Below, piece after piece: positions 46,801-54,602 of a stretch of DNA of 64,000 nucleotides. Origin of the DNA: Granulicella mallensis MP5ACTX8 (GTDB taxonomy: Bacteria > Acidobacteriota > Terriglobia > Terriglobales > Acidobacteriaceae); contig NC_016631.1 of NCBI RefSeq assembly GCF_000178955.2, forward strand, positions 2,480,001 to 2,544,000. Reading direction: 5' to 3'. Both the position numbers and the translations under genes were made by a program. Numbering within the stretch: position 1 is the first letter of the stretch; every line of letters begins with the position of its first letter. Under the pieces are notes generated by a model, which ran no database searches, was not told where the DNA came from, and saw nothing but the letters and a program-made list of their open reading frames with translations.

Positions 46801-47024
46801 TTGACCGTGGCCATCACGAACTCACTGAAGACCGTGATTCTCTGCTCCATCTCCTTTGCAGGCAGCCCTGTGTAAGTCCAGATTACGGTGACTTCAGGAA
46901 TATCGATGTCGGGAAAGATGTCGGTCGGCGTCGTAGCGATCGCTGAGAATCCCAGAACCAGGATCAGGATCGAAGCTACAATGAACGTGTAGGGCCGGTT
47001 TAACGCAAGTCGAACAATCCACAT
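43848..47024 (-). CDS. RND efflux permease (AcrB/MexB superfamily)
   Basis: Proton-driven inner-membrane pump of 1,058 residues with 12 predicted helices and two large periplasmic loops. TM4 keeps the two proton-relay aspartates in GILVDDATVTIENI. In TM10 the position of the AcrB relay lysine (K940) reads GVATANSILLVTFA, without lysine, so proton coupling may differ. The ATG at 47024 (GGAGAG about 6 bases upstream) gives the usual MWIVRLALNRPYTF opening. First gene of the operon and divergent from an ArsR-type regulator, which probably controls it. Confidence 0.93.
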   Translation of the reverse strand: MWIVRLALNRPYTFIVASILILVLGFSAIATTPTDIFPDIDIPEVTVIWTYTGLPAKEMEQRITVFSEFVMATVNDIKAIDSQTTSGASVIKISFQPQVHIDAATAQIGAAVNSIRFRMPTGVNPPWILRFSASTVPIIQLALSSDTLSESEIYDYGLFRIRQQLSTVPGTLLPTPYGGVARQIMVDLDQNALLAKGLTPIDITAAINSQNVTLPSGTAKVGNSEYTVSTNSSPVDALSLNDVPIKTVNGSLVYMRDVAHVRDGWSVQQNVARANGKPAALLSIMKTGSVSTLDIVNQVKNDVLPASRAAAPKGLKITELFDQSIFVKAAIVGVLREGVIAASLTALMILLFLGSWRSTLIIAISIPLSILSSIIVLSAMGETMNTMTLGGLALAIGILVDDATVTIENIHRHMDGQPLREAVLIGASEIATPTLVSTLTICIVFVSVVFLTGPAKFLFTPMALAVVFAMLASYVLSRTLVPVLVNYMLGAEHTFEGHFDLETLAKPTRSFFGRVHDRFNEGYTWVQTRYTRALETVLAHRKPALFVSIALMSTAFVLLPFIGRDFFPSVDAGQIKLHIRARPGTRIESTKVLFSQVEEQIRKTIPADEITLITDNIGLTPETFNYAFGDGATISSADGEVLIALDEKHHGPTQKYMKELRSQLQQQFPDLTFFFQPADMVTQILNFGLPAPIDVQVRGYDPANYEVARRLRARLAAVPGAVDVHMHQVLDAPDLHLDIDRVRAAQFGLTEQDVANSIYISLSSSAQVQPNFWLDPKMGITYTVAAQTPQYNINSINALQNTPIPIHTLNNRTEVLGNMATLTPAILPVVINHHNGAPVLDIFANTQDSDLGTVAAKVNQIVKEESKNLPAGTTIVVRGQVESMNEAFDRLGLGLAFAAMLVYLLMVVNYQSWLDPFIIICALPGAFCGIVWALFLTQTTFNVPSLMGAIMSIGVATANSILLVTFANELRAKGVDPLQSAITAGFTRLRPIIMTAFAMIVGMLPMALGMGEGGEQNAPLARAVIGGLTVATFATLFFVPLMFTLIHGKNASTPQEAA

Positions 47025-47071
47025 CTTGATCTCTCCATTTGCAGAGCACTTCACAAGCAATCAGCGCAATG

Positions 47072-47096
47072 GATAGTTAGATGGCTATCGAAATAG
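47072..47096. promoter_or_regulatory. Possible operator between the RND operon and the ArsR-type gene
   Basis: GATAG (47072-47076) and CTATC (47085-47089) form an inverted repeat; CTATCGAAATAG (47085-47096) forms a second, overlapping one. The site spans the first possible ATG of the regulator gene. Regulators of this family bind such short palindromes, but the match is weak. Confidence 0.3.
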
Positions 47097-47446
47097 TTGG
47101 ATTCAGAAATGTGTTTCCCGACTCCAAATCAAGGTTGTCGCGTCTCATAGATATGGAAAAAATGACGGACGATGAGGTCGCGCAAATAGGGAAGGCCCTG
47201 GGGGATCCCAACCGCCTGGCCATCTACACCCAGATTGCGGAGCATGAGGAACTATTCTGTGGCGAGATGCACGCCAAGCATGTGATCTCCGCGCCGACGC
47301 TGTCGCACCATCTCAAGGTGCTGACGGACCTGGGGCTCATCACCTCTCGCAAAGAGGGACTCAACGTCTACTACCGTGCGCTGCCGGAAAAGTTTGCGAA
47401 TTACCTGAAATATCTAGGCCAGATCGGCTCGAAGCGCAATCGGTAA
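47081..47446 (+). CDS. ArsR-family winged-helix regulator
   Basis: A 121-residue regulator. The helix-turn-helix is SAPTLSHHLKVLTDLGLITSRKEGLNVYYRA (about 69-100), after ALGDPNRLAIYTQIAEHEELFCGEM. The metal-binding CVC box of arsenic sensors is absent, so the signal is not obviously a metal. It is divergent from the RND operon across 56 bases and probably represses it. Start is uncertain: ATG at 47081, with later ATGs at 47153 and 47162 giving lengths nearer the family norm. Confidence 0.87.
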   Translation: MAIEIVGFRNVFPDSKSRLSRLIDMEKMTDDEVAQIGKALGDPNRLAIYTQIAEHEELFCGEMHAKHVISAPTLSHHLKVLTDLGLITSRKEGLNVYYRALPEKFANYLKYLGQIGSKRNR

Positions 47447-47527
47447 TCGAGCGTCCGATCCTTTGCCGTTCACTTGTTGAAACTGGACGATAACGCGGTG
47501 AGGGCAAAGACGTATACTGGAGATCTT

Positions 47528-48025
47528 ATGTCTATTATCCGCAACGTCGCCGCCATTGCGAAGGGTATGAGCATCACGCTCCGAGAGGGTTTCCAGCCAA
47601 CCGAGGTGGAGAACTATCCGGATGGTAAAGGCCCGCTGCGCGGTGCGCAGCTTCAGGAGCGTTTCCGCGGCAAGCACCAGTTGCAGCGCGACGAGAACGG
47701 CCTTGAGAAGTGTGTGGCCTGCTTCCTGTGCGCAGCAGCCTGCCCCGCGAACTGTATCTACATCGAGGCGGCGGAGAACACCGAAGAGGTCCGCATCTCC
47801 TCGGCCGAGCGGTATGCGAAGGTCTACAACATCGACTACAACCGCTGCATCTTCTGCGGCTACTGCGTGGAAGCCTGTCCCACCGATGCGATCACGCACG
47901 GACACGGCTTCGAGCTGGCAAGCCTGAATGCAACCAGCATGGTCATGCGCAAGGAAGATTTGCTGGTGGCCATCTCGTCGGGGCTTCCGCAGTCGAACAA
48001 AGAGCATGCAGAGGTTCTGGCTTAG
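47528..48025 (+). CDS. nuoI: NuoI-type ferredoxin (complex I subunit I) outside a nuo operon
   Basis: A 165-residue protein with two [4Fe-4S] motifs, CVACFLCAAACPANC and CIFCGYCVEACPTDA, and the KGMSITLREGFQP opening of the peripheral-arm subunit of NADH-quinone oxidoreductase. It would carry electrons toward N2 and quinone. No other nuo gene lies near. The ATG at 47528 follows GGAG and is used over a longer frame beginning 54 bases upstream. Alternatively it serves another Fe-S enzyme. Confidence 0.88.
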   Translation: MSIIRNVAAIAKGMSITLREGFQPTEVENYPDGKGPLRGAQLQERFRGKHQLQRDENGLEKCVACFLCAAACPANCIYIEAAENTEEVRISSAERYAKVYNIDYNRCIFCGYCVEACPTDAITHGHGFELASLNATSMVMRKEDLLVAISSGLPQSNKEHAEVLA

Positions 48026-48188
48026 AGACACAGCAGCAAACGAGATCTATCAGCGGCGGGCCTTCGGGTCCGCCGTATTGCGTTGGAAGGCTTGTGATCT
48101 GACCGTTTCCGGGTGCGTTTCCTGATCTAAATCCGTTAATCACACGATGGTATGATGGCCGCTCAATCGTTGGACTGTTGAGGGAAAC

Positions 48189-49916
48189 TTGAAGACTTTG
48201 TCGCTGCTTCGCGCCATCTCCTGCCCGTGCCTCGTAGCTGCTTTCCTGTCCTGTACCGGCACCGCTCAGACGGCGAGGAGTGGCAGTGTTTCGCCGGTGC
48301 TTAGCGCCGCTAAAACGGAGCTCGACCGGGACTTCGCAGAGCTCAAGAAGCAACCCGTTGCCCCCTATTACCTGAGCTACGAGATCATCGACTCGAATAC
48401 GGCGACGGTTTCCTCGAGCTTCGGGGCGCTGGTGCATAGCGGTTCAGCTCATCGTCGTACCGCGCATATCGACGTCCGGGTGGGCGATTATGCTCTCGAC
48501 AATACCCACCAGGTCCGCGGCAAAGGCCCAAGCCTGGGAGCCAGCGGTATCTCCAGTGTTGTCATCCCTGTCGATGACGATCCGCTTCCTATCCGCTCCG
48601 CGTTATGGATCGAAACCGACAAACGCTACAAGCGCGCCCTCACGCAACTGTCTGCCGTCCAGACCAACAACCAGGTCAAGGTTGAGCAGGAAGATAAGTC
48701 CGACGACTTCTCGCACGAGAAGCCCGAGCAGGCGGTTGAACCCATCCCCGAGGTGACTGTGGACCGCAAGCTATGGGAGGAGAAGACCCGCAAGTACACA
48801 GCGCCTTTCCATCGCTATGGCGATCTCTTCAACGCAACCGCCATCCTCACGGCCGATCAGGAGGCGCGCTGGTTTGTCTCCAGTGATGGCTCCATGATCC
48901 AGACTTCGACGACCTACTATCGTCTCTTCATCGAAGCCACCTCAAAGGCTCCTGATGGCATGGAACTTCCGCGCTATGAGTCCTTCGCCGCGCTTACTCC
49001 GCAAGGGCTTCCCGACGACGCCACCGTACTGAAGGCCGTGGACAAGATGATTGCGGATCTCAAGGCTCTGCGTGCCGCGCCTATCGTCGATCCCTACACC
49101 GGTCCTGCGATTCTCTCCGGCCGAGCGACTGCCGTCTTCTTTCATGAGGTCTTCGGCCATCGGATCGAGGGGCATCGCCAGAAGAATGAGGCAGAAGGAC
49201 AGACGTTTAAGAAGATGGTGGGCCAGCAGGTGCTGCCGAGCTTTCTCTCTGTCGACTTCGACCCGACAATCAAACGTTATGGCGGGGTGGATCTCGTCGG
49301 CTCCTACACCTTTGACGACGAGGGTGTCAGGGCTCGTCCCGTGGTATCGGTGAAAGATGGAGTTCTCGAAAACTTCCTGATGGGACGATCGCCGATTGAA
49401 GGGTTTCCGAATTCAAACGGACATGGCCGGGCCCAGGCAGGCTTCGAGCCTGTAGCGCGTCAATCGAACCTGGTCATCGTCAATTCGAAGCCCGTTTCGC
49501 GTGAGGAGTTGAAGAAGCTGCTCATCGCCCAGATCAAGGAGCAGAATAAGCCCTTCGGTCTCTACTTCGACGATATTCAGGGAGGATTTACGCTTACGGG
49601 CCGTTCCATTCCCAACGCGTTCAATGTACAGCCCATCATGGTCTATCGCATCTATCCAGACGGCAGGGAAGAGTTAGTGCGTGGCGTGGATCTTGTCGGC
49701 ACGCCGCTCACGGTCTTCAGCAAGATACTGGCTGCCGATGACGAGAAAGCCGTCTTCAACGGCATCTGCGGAGCGGAATCGGGACAGGTTCCGGTCTCTG
49801 CCAGCGGCCCGGGCATCCTTATCTCCCAGATTGAGGTCCAGAAGAAGGCGAAGTCCCAGGAGCGTCCGCCGATTCTGCCTGTACCCTTTGCGGCGGCACA
49901 AGGAGGTGCGAGATGA
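48189..49916 (+). CDS. Exported TldD-like metalloprotease
   Basis: A 575-residue protein related to TldD (U62 modulator of DNA gyrase). The zinc motif HEVFGH at 319-324 corresponds to HExxxH of TldD. The C-terminal region VDLVGTPLTVFSKILAADDE and the GGFTLTGRSIPNAFNV region fit the family. Unlike cytoplasmic TldD, it begins with a signal-like segment (LLRAISCPCLVAAFLSCTGTAQT). The start is a TTG preceded by GAGGG. It overlaps the next gene by 4 bases; the two probably form a periplasmic heterodimer. Confidence 0.87.
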   Translation: MKTLSLLRAISCPCLVAAFLSCTGTAQTARSGSVSPVLSAAKTELDRDFAELKKQPVAPYYLSYEIIDSNTATVSSSFGALVHSGSAHRRTAHIDVRVGDYALDNTHQVRGKGPSLGASGISSVVIPVDDDPLPIRSALWIETDKRYKRALTQLSAVQTNNQVKVEQEDKSDDFSHEKPEQAVEPIPEVTVDRKLWEEKTRKYTAPFHRYGDLFNATAILTADQEARWFVSSDGSMIQTSTTYYRLFIEATSKAPDGMELPRYESFAALTPQGLPDDATVLKAVDKMIADLKALRAAPIVDPYTGPAILSGRATAVFFHEVFGHRIEGHRQKNEAEGQTFKKMVGQQVLPSFLSVDFDPTIKRYGGVDLVGSYTFDDEGVRARPVVSVKDGVLENFLMGRSPIEGFPNSNGHGRAQAGFEPVARQSNLVIVNSKPVSREELKKLLIAQIKEQNKPFGLYFDDIQGGFTLTGRSIPNAFNVQPIMVYRIYPDGREELVRGVDLVGTPLTVFSKILAADDEKAVFNGICGAESGQVPVSASGPGILISQIEVQKKAKSQERPPILPVPFAAAQGGAR

Positions 49917-51604
49917 AGAGACATCTGCTCGTTCTCGGCCTCTTCCTTCTTGCCTCGTCGCATCTGCGTGCTCAGCAGGATGACGTCGAGACCCGCGCCA
50001 TGAGGGACGAGATGCAGCGCTCCATGAAGCAGCTTCATCTCGAGGGGATGGACGGCCCTTATTACATCGCCTATAAGATCGTCGACGCCGATACGCTCGA
50101 AGCCCGAGCCAGCCTCGGTTCGCTCGTCTCCAGCGCGGAGAGTCGCAGCCGTGTTCTGTCTGTGAGTGTGCGGGTAGGAAGCTACGACCTGGACAACACC
50201 AACTTCTCACCAGCGGGGGGAGGCCTGGCCGCTCTGCTTGGCTCCCTCGCCAGCGGCAACACGGTGCTGCCGGTGGACGATAGCTACGACGAGCTTCGCC
50301 GCAAGATCTGGCTGGCTACGGACTCCGCCTACAAGAAGGCCGTTGAAGATCTCTCTGCCAAGAAGGCAGCACTATTGAACAAAAACAGGGACGAAAAGGT
50401 TCCGGATTTCAGCAAGTCGTCACCGCACCAGGAGTCCGAGACACTTCCCCTGGTCCACGAAAAACTTGCTGACGCCGAGCATCTCGTTCGTATTGCATCC
50501 GCGGTCTTTCGTACGCTGCCTTCCGTTGAAGCCTCCGAGGCGCAGTTCGAAGTCAGCAACACGACAGAGCATTTTCTCAACAGCGAAGGCACGACGTACG
50601 TTCGCCAGATTCCCACGCTCTACTTTCAGTCCTCTGCTTCGATGCAGAACGTTACCGGCGAAATCTTCAGAGATTCCTACTCCGTCTATGGACGGTCGCT
50701 TGCCGAACTGCCAGCCGAAACAGCCCTGGTACAGGGCTCGCAGGACGTCGTCGACCGTCTAACGGCGCGGCGAAAGGGGCATGTAGCCAAGCGCTACAAC
50801 GGCCCAGTCCTGCTCGAAGGCCAGTCCGCGGCGGAGCTCTTTGCGCATGACTTTGCCCCTTTGCTTTCCTCTCGAATGCACTCCGGTGGGGAGGGCGGTT
50901 CACTCCTGGCATTGCTCACTGGGGCTAACACCACTTCGACCTCCAGCATGCTCAATAAGGTAGGCAGCCGAGTCCTTCCGGAGTTCCTCACGGTTGTCGA
51001 CAATCCGCAGCTTACGCAGGCGGAGGGGCATACGCTCTTCGGGAACTACAAGTTCGATGAAGAAGGGACGCCTTCGCAGGAGACTGTTCTGATCCAGGAT
51101 GGATTTCTGAAGACGCTTCTTACTTCACGGGCGCCTGTACGCGGCATGTTGCAGAGTACGGGAAACATGCGGGAACGCGGCATCCTTGCCGGCAATCTTT
51201 TTTTGAACTCGACAAAATCCGCTTCGACGGATGAGCTCAAGACGCAACTCATCGACCTTTTGAAGGCACGGAACCTCGAATTCGGCATCATTATTCGACG
51301 ACTCTCTGGGAATATTGCGACCGAGTGCTCTCGCGTGTACCCCGATGGCCATGAAGAGGCTCTCCGCGACGCACGTGTGGCCGAAGTGACGGCCAGCTCA
51401 TTCAAGGATATTCTGGCCGTCTCCAAGGACCGTACTGTGTATACCGAGCGTGTGGCGGCTAACTCGCTCGCGGGGCTGTTGTCTCATGGGGATCTCATCA
51501 CCTACGTTGTGCCTGACATGCTCTTTGAAGATATGACGGTGGAGCATGTCCCCAACGAATCTCCCAAGCTGCCTGATATTCCAAGCCCTCTGGCTGCGAA
51601 TTGA
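49913..51604 (+). CDS. Exported TldE/PmbA-like partner lacking the zinc motif
   Basis: A 563-residue protein with a clear signal peptide (MKRHLLVLGLFLLASSHLRAQQ) and overall similarity to the preceding TldD-like protein, including PVLLEGQSAAELFAHDFAPLL where the partner has the HExxxH helix, and SRVYPDGHEEALRDARV near its end. The intact HExxxH is missing, as in TldE/PmbA, where only TldD is catalytic. The ATG overlaps the TldD-like stop (ATGA). A distant duplicate that lost the active site, or a true TldE equivalent, are both possible. Confidence 0.82.
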   Translation: MKRHLLVLGLFLLASSHLRAQQDDVETRAMRDEMQRSMKQLHLEGMDGPYYIAYKIVDADTLEARASLGSLVSSAESRSRVLSVSVRVGSYDLDNTNFSPAGGGLAALLGSLASGNTVLPVDDSYDELRRKIWLATDSAYKKAVEDLSAKKAALLNKNRDEKVPDFSKSSPHQESETLPLVHEKLADAEHLVRIASAVFRTLPSVEASEAQFEVSNTTEHFLNSEGTTYVRQIPTLYFQSSASMQNVTGEIFRDSYSVYGRSLAELPAETALVQGSQDVVDRLTARRKGHVAKRYNGPVLLEGQSAAELFAHDFAPLLSSRMHSGGEGGSLLALLTGANTTSTSSMLNKVGSRVLPEFLTVVDNPQLTQAEGHTLFGNYKFDEEGTPSQETVLIQDGFLKTLLTSRAPVRGMLQSTGNMRERGILAGNLFLNSTKSASTDELKTQLIDLLKARNLEFGIIIRRLSGNIATECSRVYPDGHEEALRDARVAEVTASSFKDILAVSKDRTVYTERVAANSLAGLLSHGDLITYVVPDMLFEDMTVEHVPNESPKLPDIPSPLAAN

Positions 51605-51614
51605 CCAGTATTGG

Positions 51615-52100
51615 TTAGGTCTTGGTGAGATCCGCCAGCTCGGCGTTGGTGGCGCGGAGGTAGTCCGCAGGCTTCATGAGAAGCTGCAGGCCGCGCTGCC
51701 CGGCGGAGATCGAGAGAATGTCGAAGAGTTCGATGGTCTCGTCGGCGAAGGCGCGAAAAGGCTTTTTTGCGGAGAGCACTGTTACGCCGCCGCGGATGTA
51801 GCCGGTGAGCGGTTCCACTTCTTTTAATGCGGCCAATTCAGCGTTGCGTGCTCCAGCAGCGGCGGCGAGTTTCTTGAGATCGAGTTCGCTGTCGCCGGGA
51901 ATGACGGCAAAGATGTGTTCCTTGTCGCTGGTATGGGTGAGTAGCGTTTTGAAGACCTGCTCGGGCGGCAGACCGATCTTGTGCGCGACCGAGATCGCGG
52001 TGAGATCGTTGGGATCGACTTCGTATGGGCGTAGTTCGTATGCGATGCCGAGGGAGTCGAGCAGGCGTGCGGCGTTCGTCTTGGTGGGCTTCGGTGGCAT
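51615..52100 (-). CDS. ybaK: YbaK/EbsC-type aminoacyl-tRNA deacylase
   Basis: A 161-residue editing enzyme; the family hydrolyses Cys-tRNA(Pro). KTNAARLLDSLGIAYELRPYEVD opens the protein, VFKTLLTHTSDKEHIFAVIPGDSELDLKKLA follows with the catalytic-site lysine in VFKTL, then PLTGYIRGGVTVLSAKKPF. It is convergent with the TldE-like gene, 10 bases apart. The upstream sequence before its ATG holds short repeats of the type GAGTTACGAG shared with the end of the ABC gene. Confidence 0.92.
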   Translation of the reverse strand: MPPKPTKTNAARLLDSLGIAYELRPYEVDPNDLTAISVAHKIGLPPEQVFKTLLTHTSDKEHIFAVIPGDSELDLKKLAAAAGARNAELAALKEVEPLTGYIRGGVTVLSAKKPFRAFADETIELFDILSISAGQRGLQLLMKPADYLRATNAELADLTKT

Positions 52101-52117
52101 TGGGTTTCGAGAACGAG

Positions 52118-52822
52118 TTACGAGTTTTGAGCAGCGAGTTGCGAGATCTCTTCGCGCTCCGCGATGCGGCCTTCGCGGAGGGTCAGGACGAGGCTTGCCA
52201 GGGGGTGTGCGAGCTCCGGCTGATGCGTGGTGAGCAGCAGCGTGCGCCGGGTGCCGTGGACTGAAGGTGTAGCCAGGTAGTTTCGCAGGCGCTCGACCAT
52301 GCTGCGGGCTGAGGCGGCGTCGAGATTGGAAAAGGGTTCGTCGAGCAGAAGCAGGTCGGGCTCGGTGAGGAGCACGCGGGCCAGGGAGGCGCGTTGACGC
52401 ATGCCCTGCGAGTAATCGCCGACGCGACGCGGGAGCGCGGGGTCCAGGCCTACGTCGCGTAGCGCCTGTTCCGGAGAGAGGGGGCGGGGAGCCTCGTCGG
52501 CATGCAGGCTGGCGAAGTATTGGAGATTCTCGAGGCCGGTGAGTTCGTCGTACAGCATGGTCGCGTGGCTCATGGTGGCGACGCGGTGGCGCTGATCGAT
52601 TGGCTTTCCGCCGAAGACCGAGACCGTGCCGTAGCTCGGCGTGGCGAGGCCGGCGACGAGCTTCAGTAGAGTGGATTTACCCGCGCCGTTCTCTCCGAGC
52701 AGGACGACGCTGGCCCCGGCCGGAAGGCTCAGCGAGACGTCGCGGAGAGCGGCGAAGTTGCCGTAGAGGCGCGAGACGCGATGAAGGACGACGGCTTCGT
52801 CAGATGCGGGGAGACTGGTCAC
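52118..52822 (-). CDS. ccmA: ABC transporter ATPase, CcmA-like
   Basis: A 234-residue ATPase with Walker A GENGAGKST, the signature YSQGMRQR and Walker B LLLLDEPFSNLD. With ccmE immediately upstream it is most likely the ATPase that releases haem from CcmE in cytochrome c maturation system I. The GTG at 52822 lies just past the ccmE stop; the frame stays open further upstream into ccmE, but that extension is a Pro/Ser-rich shadow. ccmB, ccmC, ccmF and ccmH are not in this window. Confidence 0.8.
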   Translation of the reverse strand: MTSLPASDEAVVLHRVSRLYGNFAALRDVSLSLPAGASVVLLGENGAGKSTLLKLVAGLATPSYGTVSVFGGKPIDQRHRVATMSHATMLYDELTGLENLQYFASLHADEAPRPLSPEQALRDVGLDPALPRRVGDYSQGMRQRASLARVLLTEPDLLLLDEPFSNLDAASARSMVERLRNYLATPSVHGTRRTLLLTTHQPELAHPLASLVLTLREGRIAEREEISQLAAQNS

Positions 52823-52829
52823 GGATGGG

Positions 52830-53279
52830 TTAGTTGTTGAGCTTTGCGACGTTCCCTGTGGGGGCTGCGCTGGGCTTGGCGGCAGGGGCGTACTTGCTGG
52901 CGCACTTGGCCTGGAGCTGGGTCGCGTGGAAGACGCCGTCGCGGCCATAGGTGCCGATGGCGAGGGCCTGGGCATCATCCTTGAATGAGTCAGGTGGCGG
53001 CTCCGCGCCCTGGTAGTTCACGCGCAGCAGCTTACCCTGTTCCACCAGCGTGAAGGTGGCGTTGGTGCCGACGTGATTGATGCTGCCGGGCTGGACGTTG
53101 CCGGCCACGCGCAGGTGGCGGGTGTAGGCCCTGTTGCCCAGCTGCTGCAGCTCGCCGATGGTGACGTAGTACTGCTTGGAGTCGCCTGAGGCGGAGAGGG
53201 CGAGCCAGGCGACGGTCGCCAGAACGATCACGCCTGCGATGATGAACTTTACCGGGGACTTTTGGCTCTGATTCTTCAC
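52830..53279 (-). CDS. ccmE: CcmE haem chaperone, CXXXY type
   Basis: Periplasmic haem carrier of cytochrome c maturation, 149 residues. One N-terminal membrane anchor (FIIAGVIVLATVAWLALS) is followed by the OB-fold (LRVAGNVQPGSINH, ATFTLVEQGKLLRVNYQG, GTYGRDGVFHATQLQAKC). The haem-binding residue that is His in HDENY of E. coli is Cys126, with Tyr130, giving CASKY (CXXXY). Variant CcmE of this form is known from some Deltaproteobacteria and archaea. It sits 8 bases before ccmA. Confidence 0.85.
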   Translation of the reverse strand: MKNQSQKSPVKFIIAGVIVLATVAWLALSASGDSKQYYVTIGELQQLGNRAYTRHLRVAGNVQPGSINHVGTNATFTLVEQGKLLRVNYQGAEPPPDSFKDDAQALAIGTYGRDGVFHATQLQAKCASKYAPAAKPSAAPTGNVAKLNN

Positions 53280-53299
53280 AATGAATTTAGTTTATCGCG

Positions 53300-53340
53300 A
53301 GCCCACCCATCGCATGGCAATCCTGTGCGATGAATGGGCT
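53300..53340 (-). terminator. Hairpin between the oxidoreductase and ccmE genes
   Basis: Arms 53300-53314 and 53326-53340 pair at 13 of 15 positions around an 11-base loop. It lies 20 bases past the oxidoreductase stop. There is no T-run on the minus strand, so termination is uncertain. Confidence 0.45.
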
Positions 53341-53359
53341 CCCGACAAAAATCTGACAA

Positions 53360-54478
53360 TTATTCGAAGGTAACGGACAGGGTGCGCCGCTCGTGGCTGC
53401 TCTGCCGTGCCAGCTCCAGCAACTGGATGACGCGGAAGCCGTCCTCGGAGGGGATGGCCAGCGGAGCTTCGCCGCGAATGGCGTCTCGAACGTTGGCATA
53501 GAACAGCCGGTAGTCGCCGGTGACGCTGGGATAGGGATTGCGGGCGATCTGTATGGGCTCGTTCAGGTCCGTTCCGACGGCCAGCGTGCCCCAGGCCGAT
53601 TCGGGTTCGGGCAGCCAGGCTTCCGGGGCTCCCAGTTGTGGCGGGCGGGCGCCGCCGAGCAGGGCAGACTCCTGCGGATCGAGGCCCTGTTTGGTGTAGC
53701 TGCCGAGCGTTCCGTGTACGCGGAAGCGGGGCGAGGCGTTGGCTGCCAACATGGTGGCGTGGCACTCGTAGCGCAGGCTGCGGGTGTCGCCGTTGGCGGA
53801 TTTGACGTCGTATTCGAGGACGATGTCGAAGGCGTCATCGATATCGGTCTTGTCCCGGTCGGTGCGGACGCTGCCGGTGATGCGCGCGGGAAGTCCGAAG
53901 AGTGCAACCGCCTGATCGACGAGATGCGGCCCGAGGTCGAAGAGCAGACCGTTGGGGTCGCCTCCAATCTCCTTCCATGTGCCCGCACGTTGCAAGGGGC
54001 GAAAGCGGTCGAAGTGGGCCACGACCTGGGTGATGCGTCCCAGCGTTCCTTCGCGATGCAGCTTGCTGATGGTAAGGAAGTCGGTGTCGTAGCGGCGATT
54101 GTGGAAGGGCGCGAGGATGCGGCCGTACTGCCTGGCGAGGTCGATCAGTGTGCGGGCGGCAGTGGCGCTGGTGGTGAGGGGCTTGTCGACGACGACGTGC
54201 TTGCCGGCCTGCAGGGCCTGGGAGGCCAGGTCGAAGTGAGTCTCGTTGGGCGTGCCGACGACGATGAGGTCGATGCTGGGATCGGCAAAGGCCTCTTCGG
54301 GAGAGCGCAGGATGCGGGCGGTGGGATAGGCGGCGGCTGCGGTGTCGCCGGAGCGCTGGACGATGGCCGTGAGCTCCAGTCCGGGAACCGCGGCGACGAA
54401 GGGGCAATGGAAGACCTTGCCGGCGAGACCGAAGCCGAGGACGGCGGTCCGAATGGGGGCGGGGGAGGGAGTGCTCAT
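53360..54478 (-). CDS. Gfo/Idh/MocA-family oxidoreductase
   Basis: A 372-residue NAD(P)-dependent dehydrogenase. The Rossmann loop VLGFGLAGKVFHCPF is near residue 14, VGTPNETHFDLASQALQAGKHVVVDKPL holds the family motif (here DKP instead of EKP), and DLGPHLVDQA contains the conserved substrate-side histidine. The C-terminal domain has the usual beta-sheet pattern. Homologues oxidise sugars or inositols; the substrate cannot be told. It stands alone and is not linked to a transporter. Confidence 0.88.
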   Translation of the reverse strand: MSTPSPAPIRTAVLGFGLAGKVFHCPFVAAVPGLELTAIVQRSGDTAAAAYPTARILRSPEEAFADPSIDLIVVGTPNETHFDLASQALQAGKHVVVDKPLTTSATAARTLIDLARQYGRILAPFHNRRYDTDFLTISKLHREGTLGRITQVVAHFDRFRPLQRAGTWKEIGGDPNGLLFDLGPHLVDQAVALFGLPARITGSVRTDRDKTDIDDAFDIVLEYDVKSANGDTRSLRYECHATMLAANASPRFRVHGTLGSYTKQGLDPQESALLGGARPPQLGAPEAWLPEPESAWGTLAVGTDLNEPIQIARNPYPSVTGDYRLFYANVRDAIRGEAPLAIPSEDGFRVIQLLELARQSSHERRTLSVTFE

Positions 54479-54558
54479 AGGGGCTATCGTACGAGAAGGA
54501 AACAGGAATCAGGAAGTGCCCCGGTTCTCCGGTTGTATTTCATGAGCTCACGGCCAAA

Positions 54559-54602
54559 GCCTGTCATTTCTCCGCTCCCGTTGGTCGGTCGAAATGACAG
54601 GC
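54559..54602. repeat. Inverted repeat GCCTGTCATTTC
   Basis: Two perfect 12-base arms (54559-54570, 54591-54602) around a 20-base loop, in a 376-base gap without genes. GTCATTTC/GAAATGAC ends recall those of other palindromes in this window (13,485, 37,736). Confidence 0.55.

Noticed and set aside
48189-51604. A complete peptide-natural-product system around the TldD/TldE-like pair
   Set aside because: No precursor peptide, modification enzyme or dedicated exporter is seen on either side; neighbours are an orphan NuoI and YbaK.
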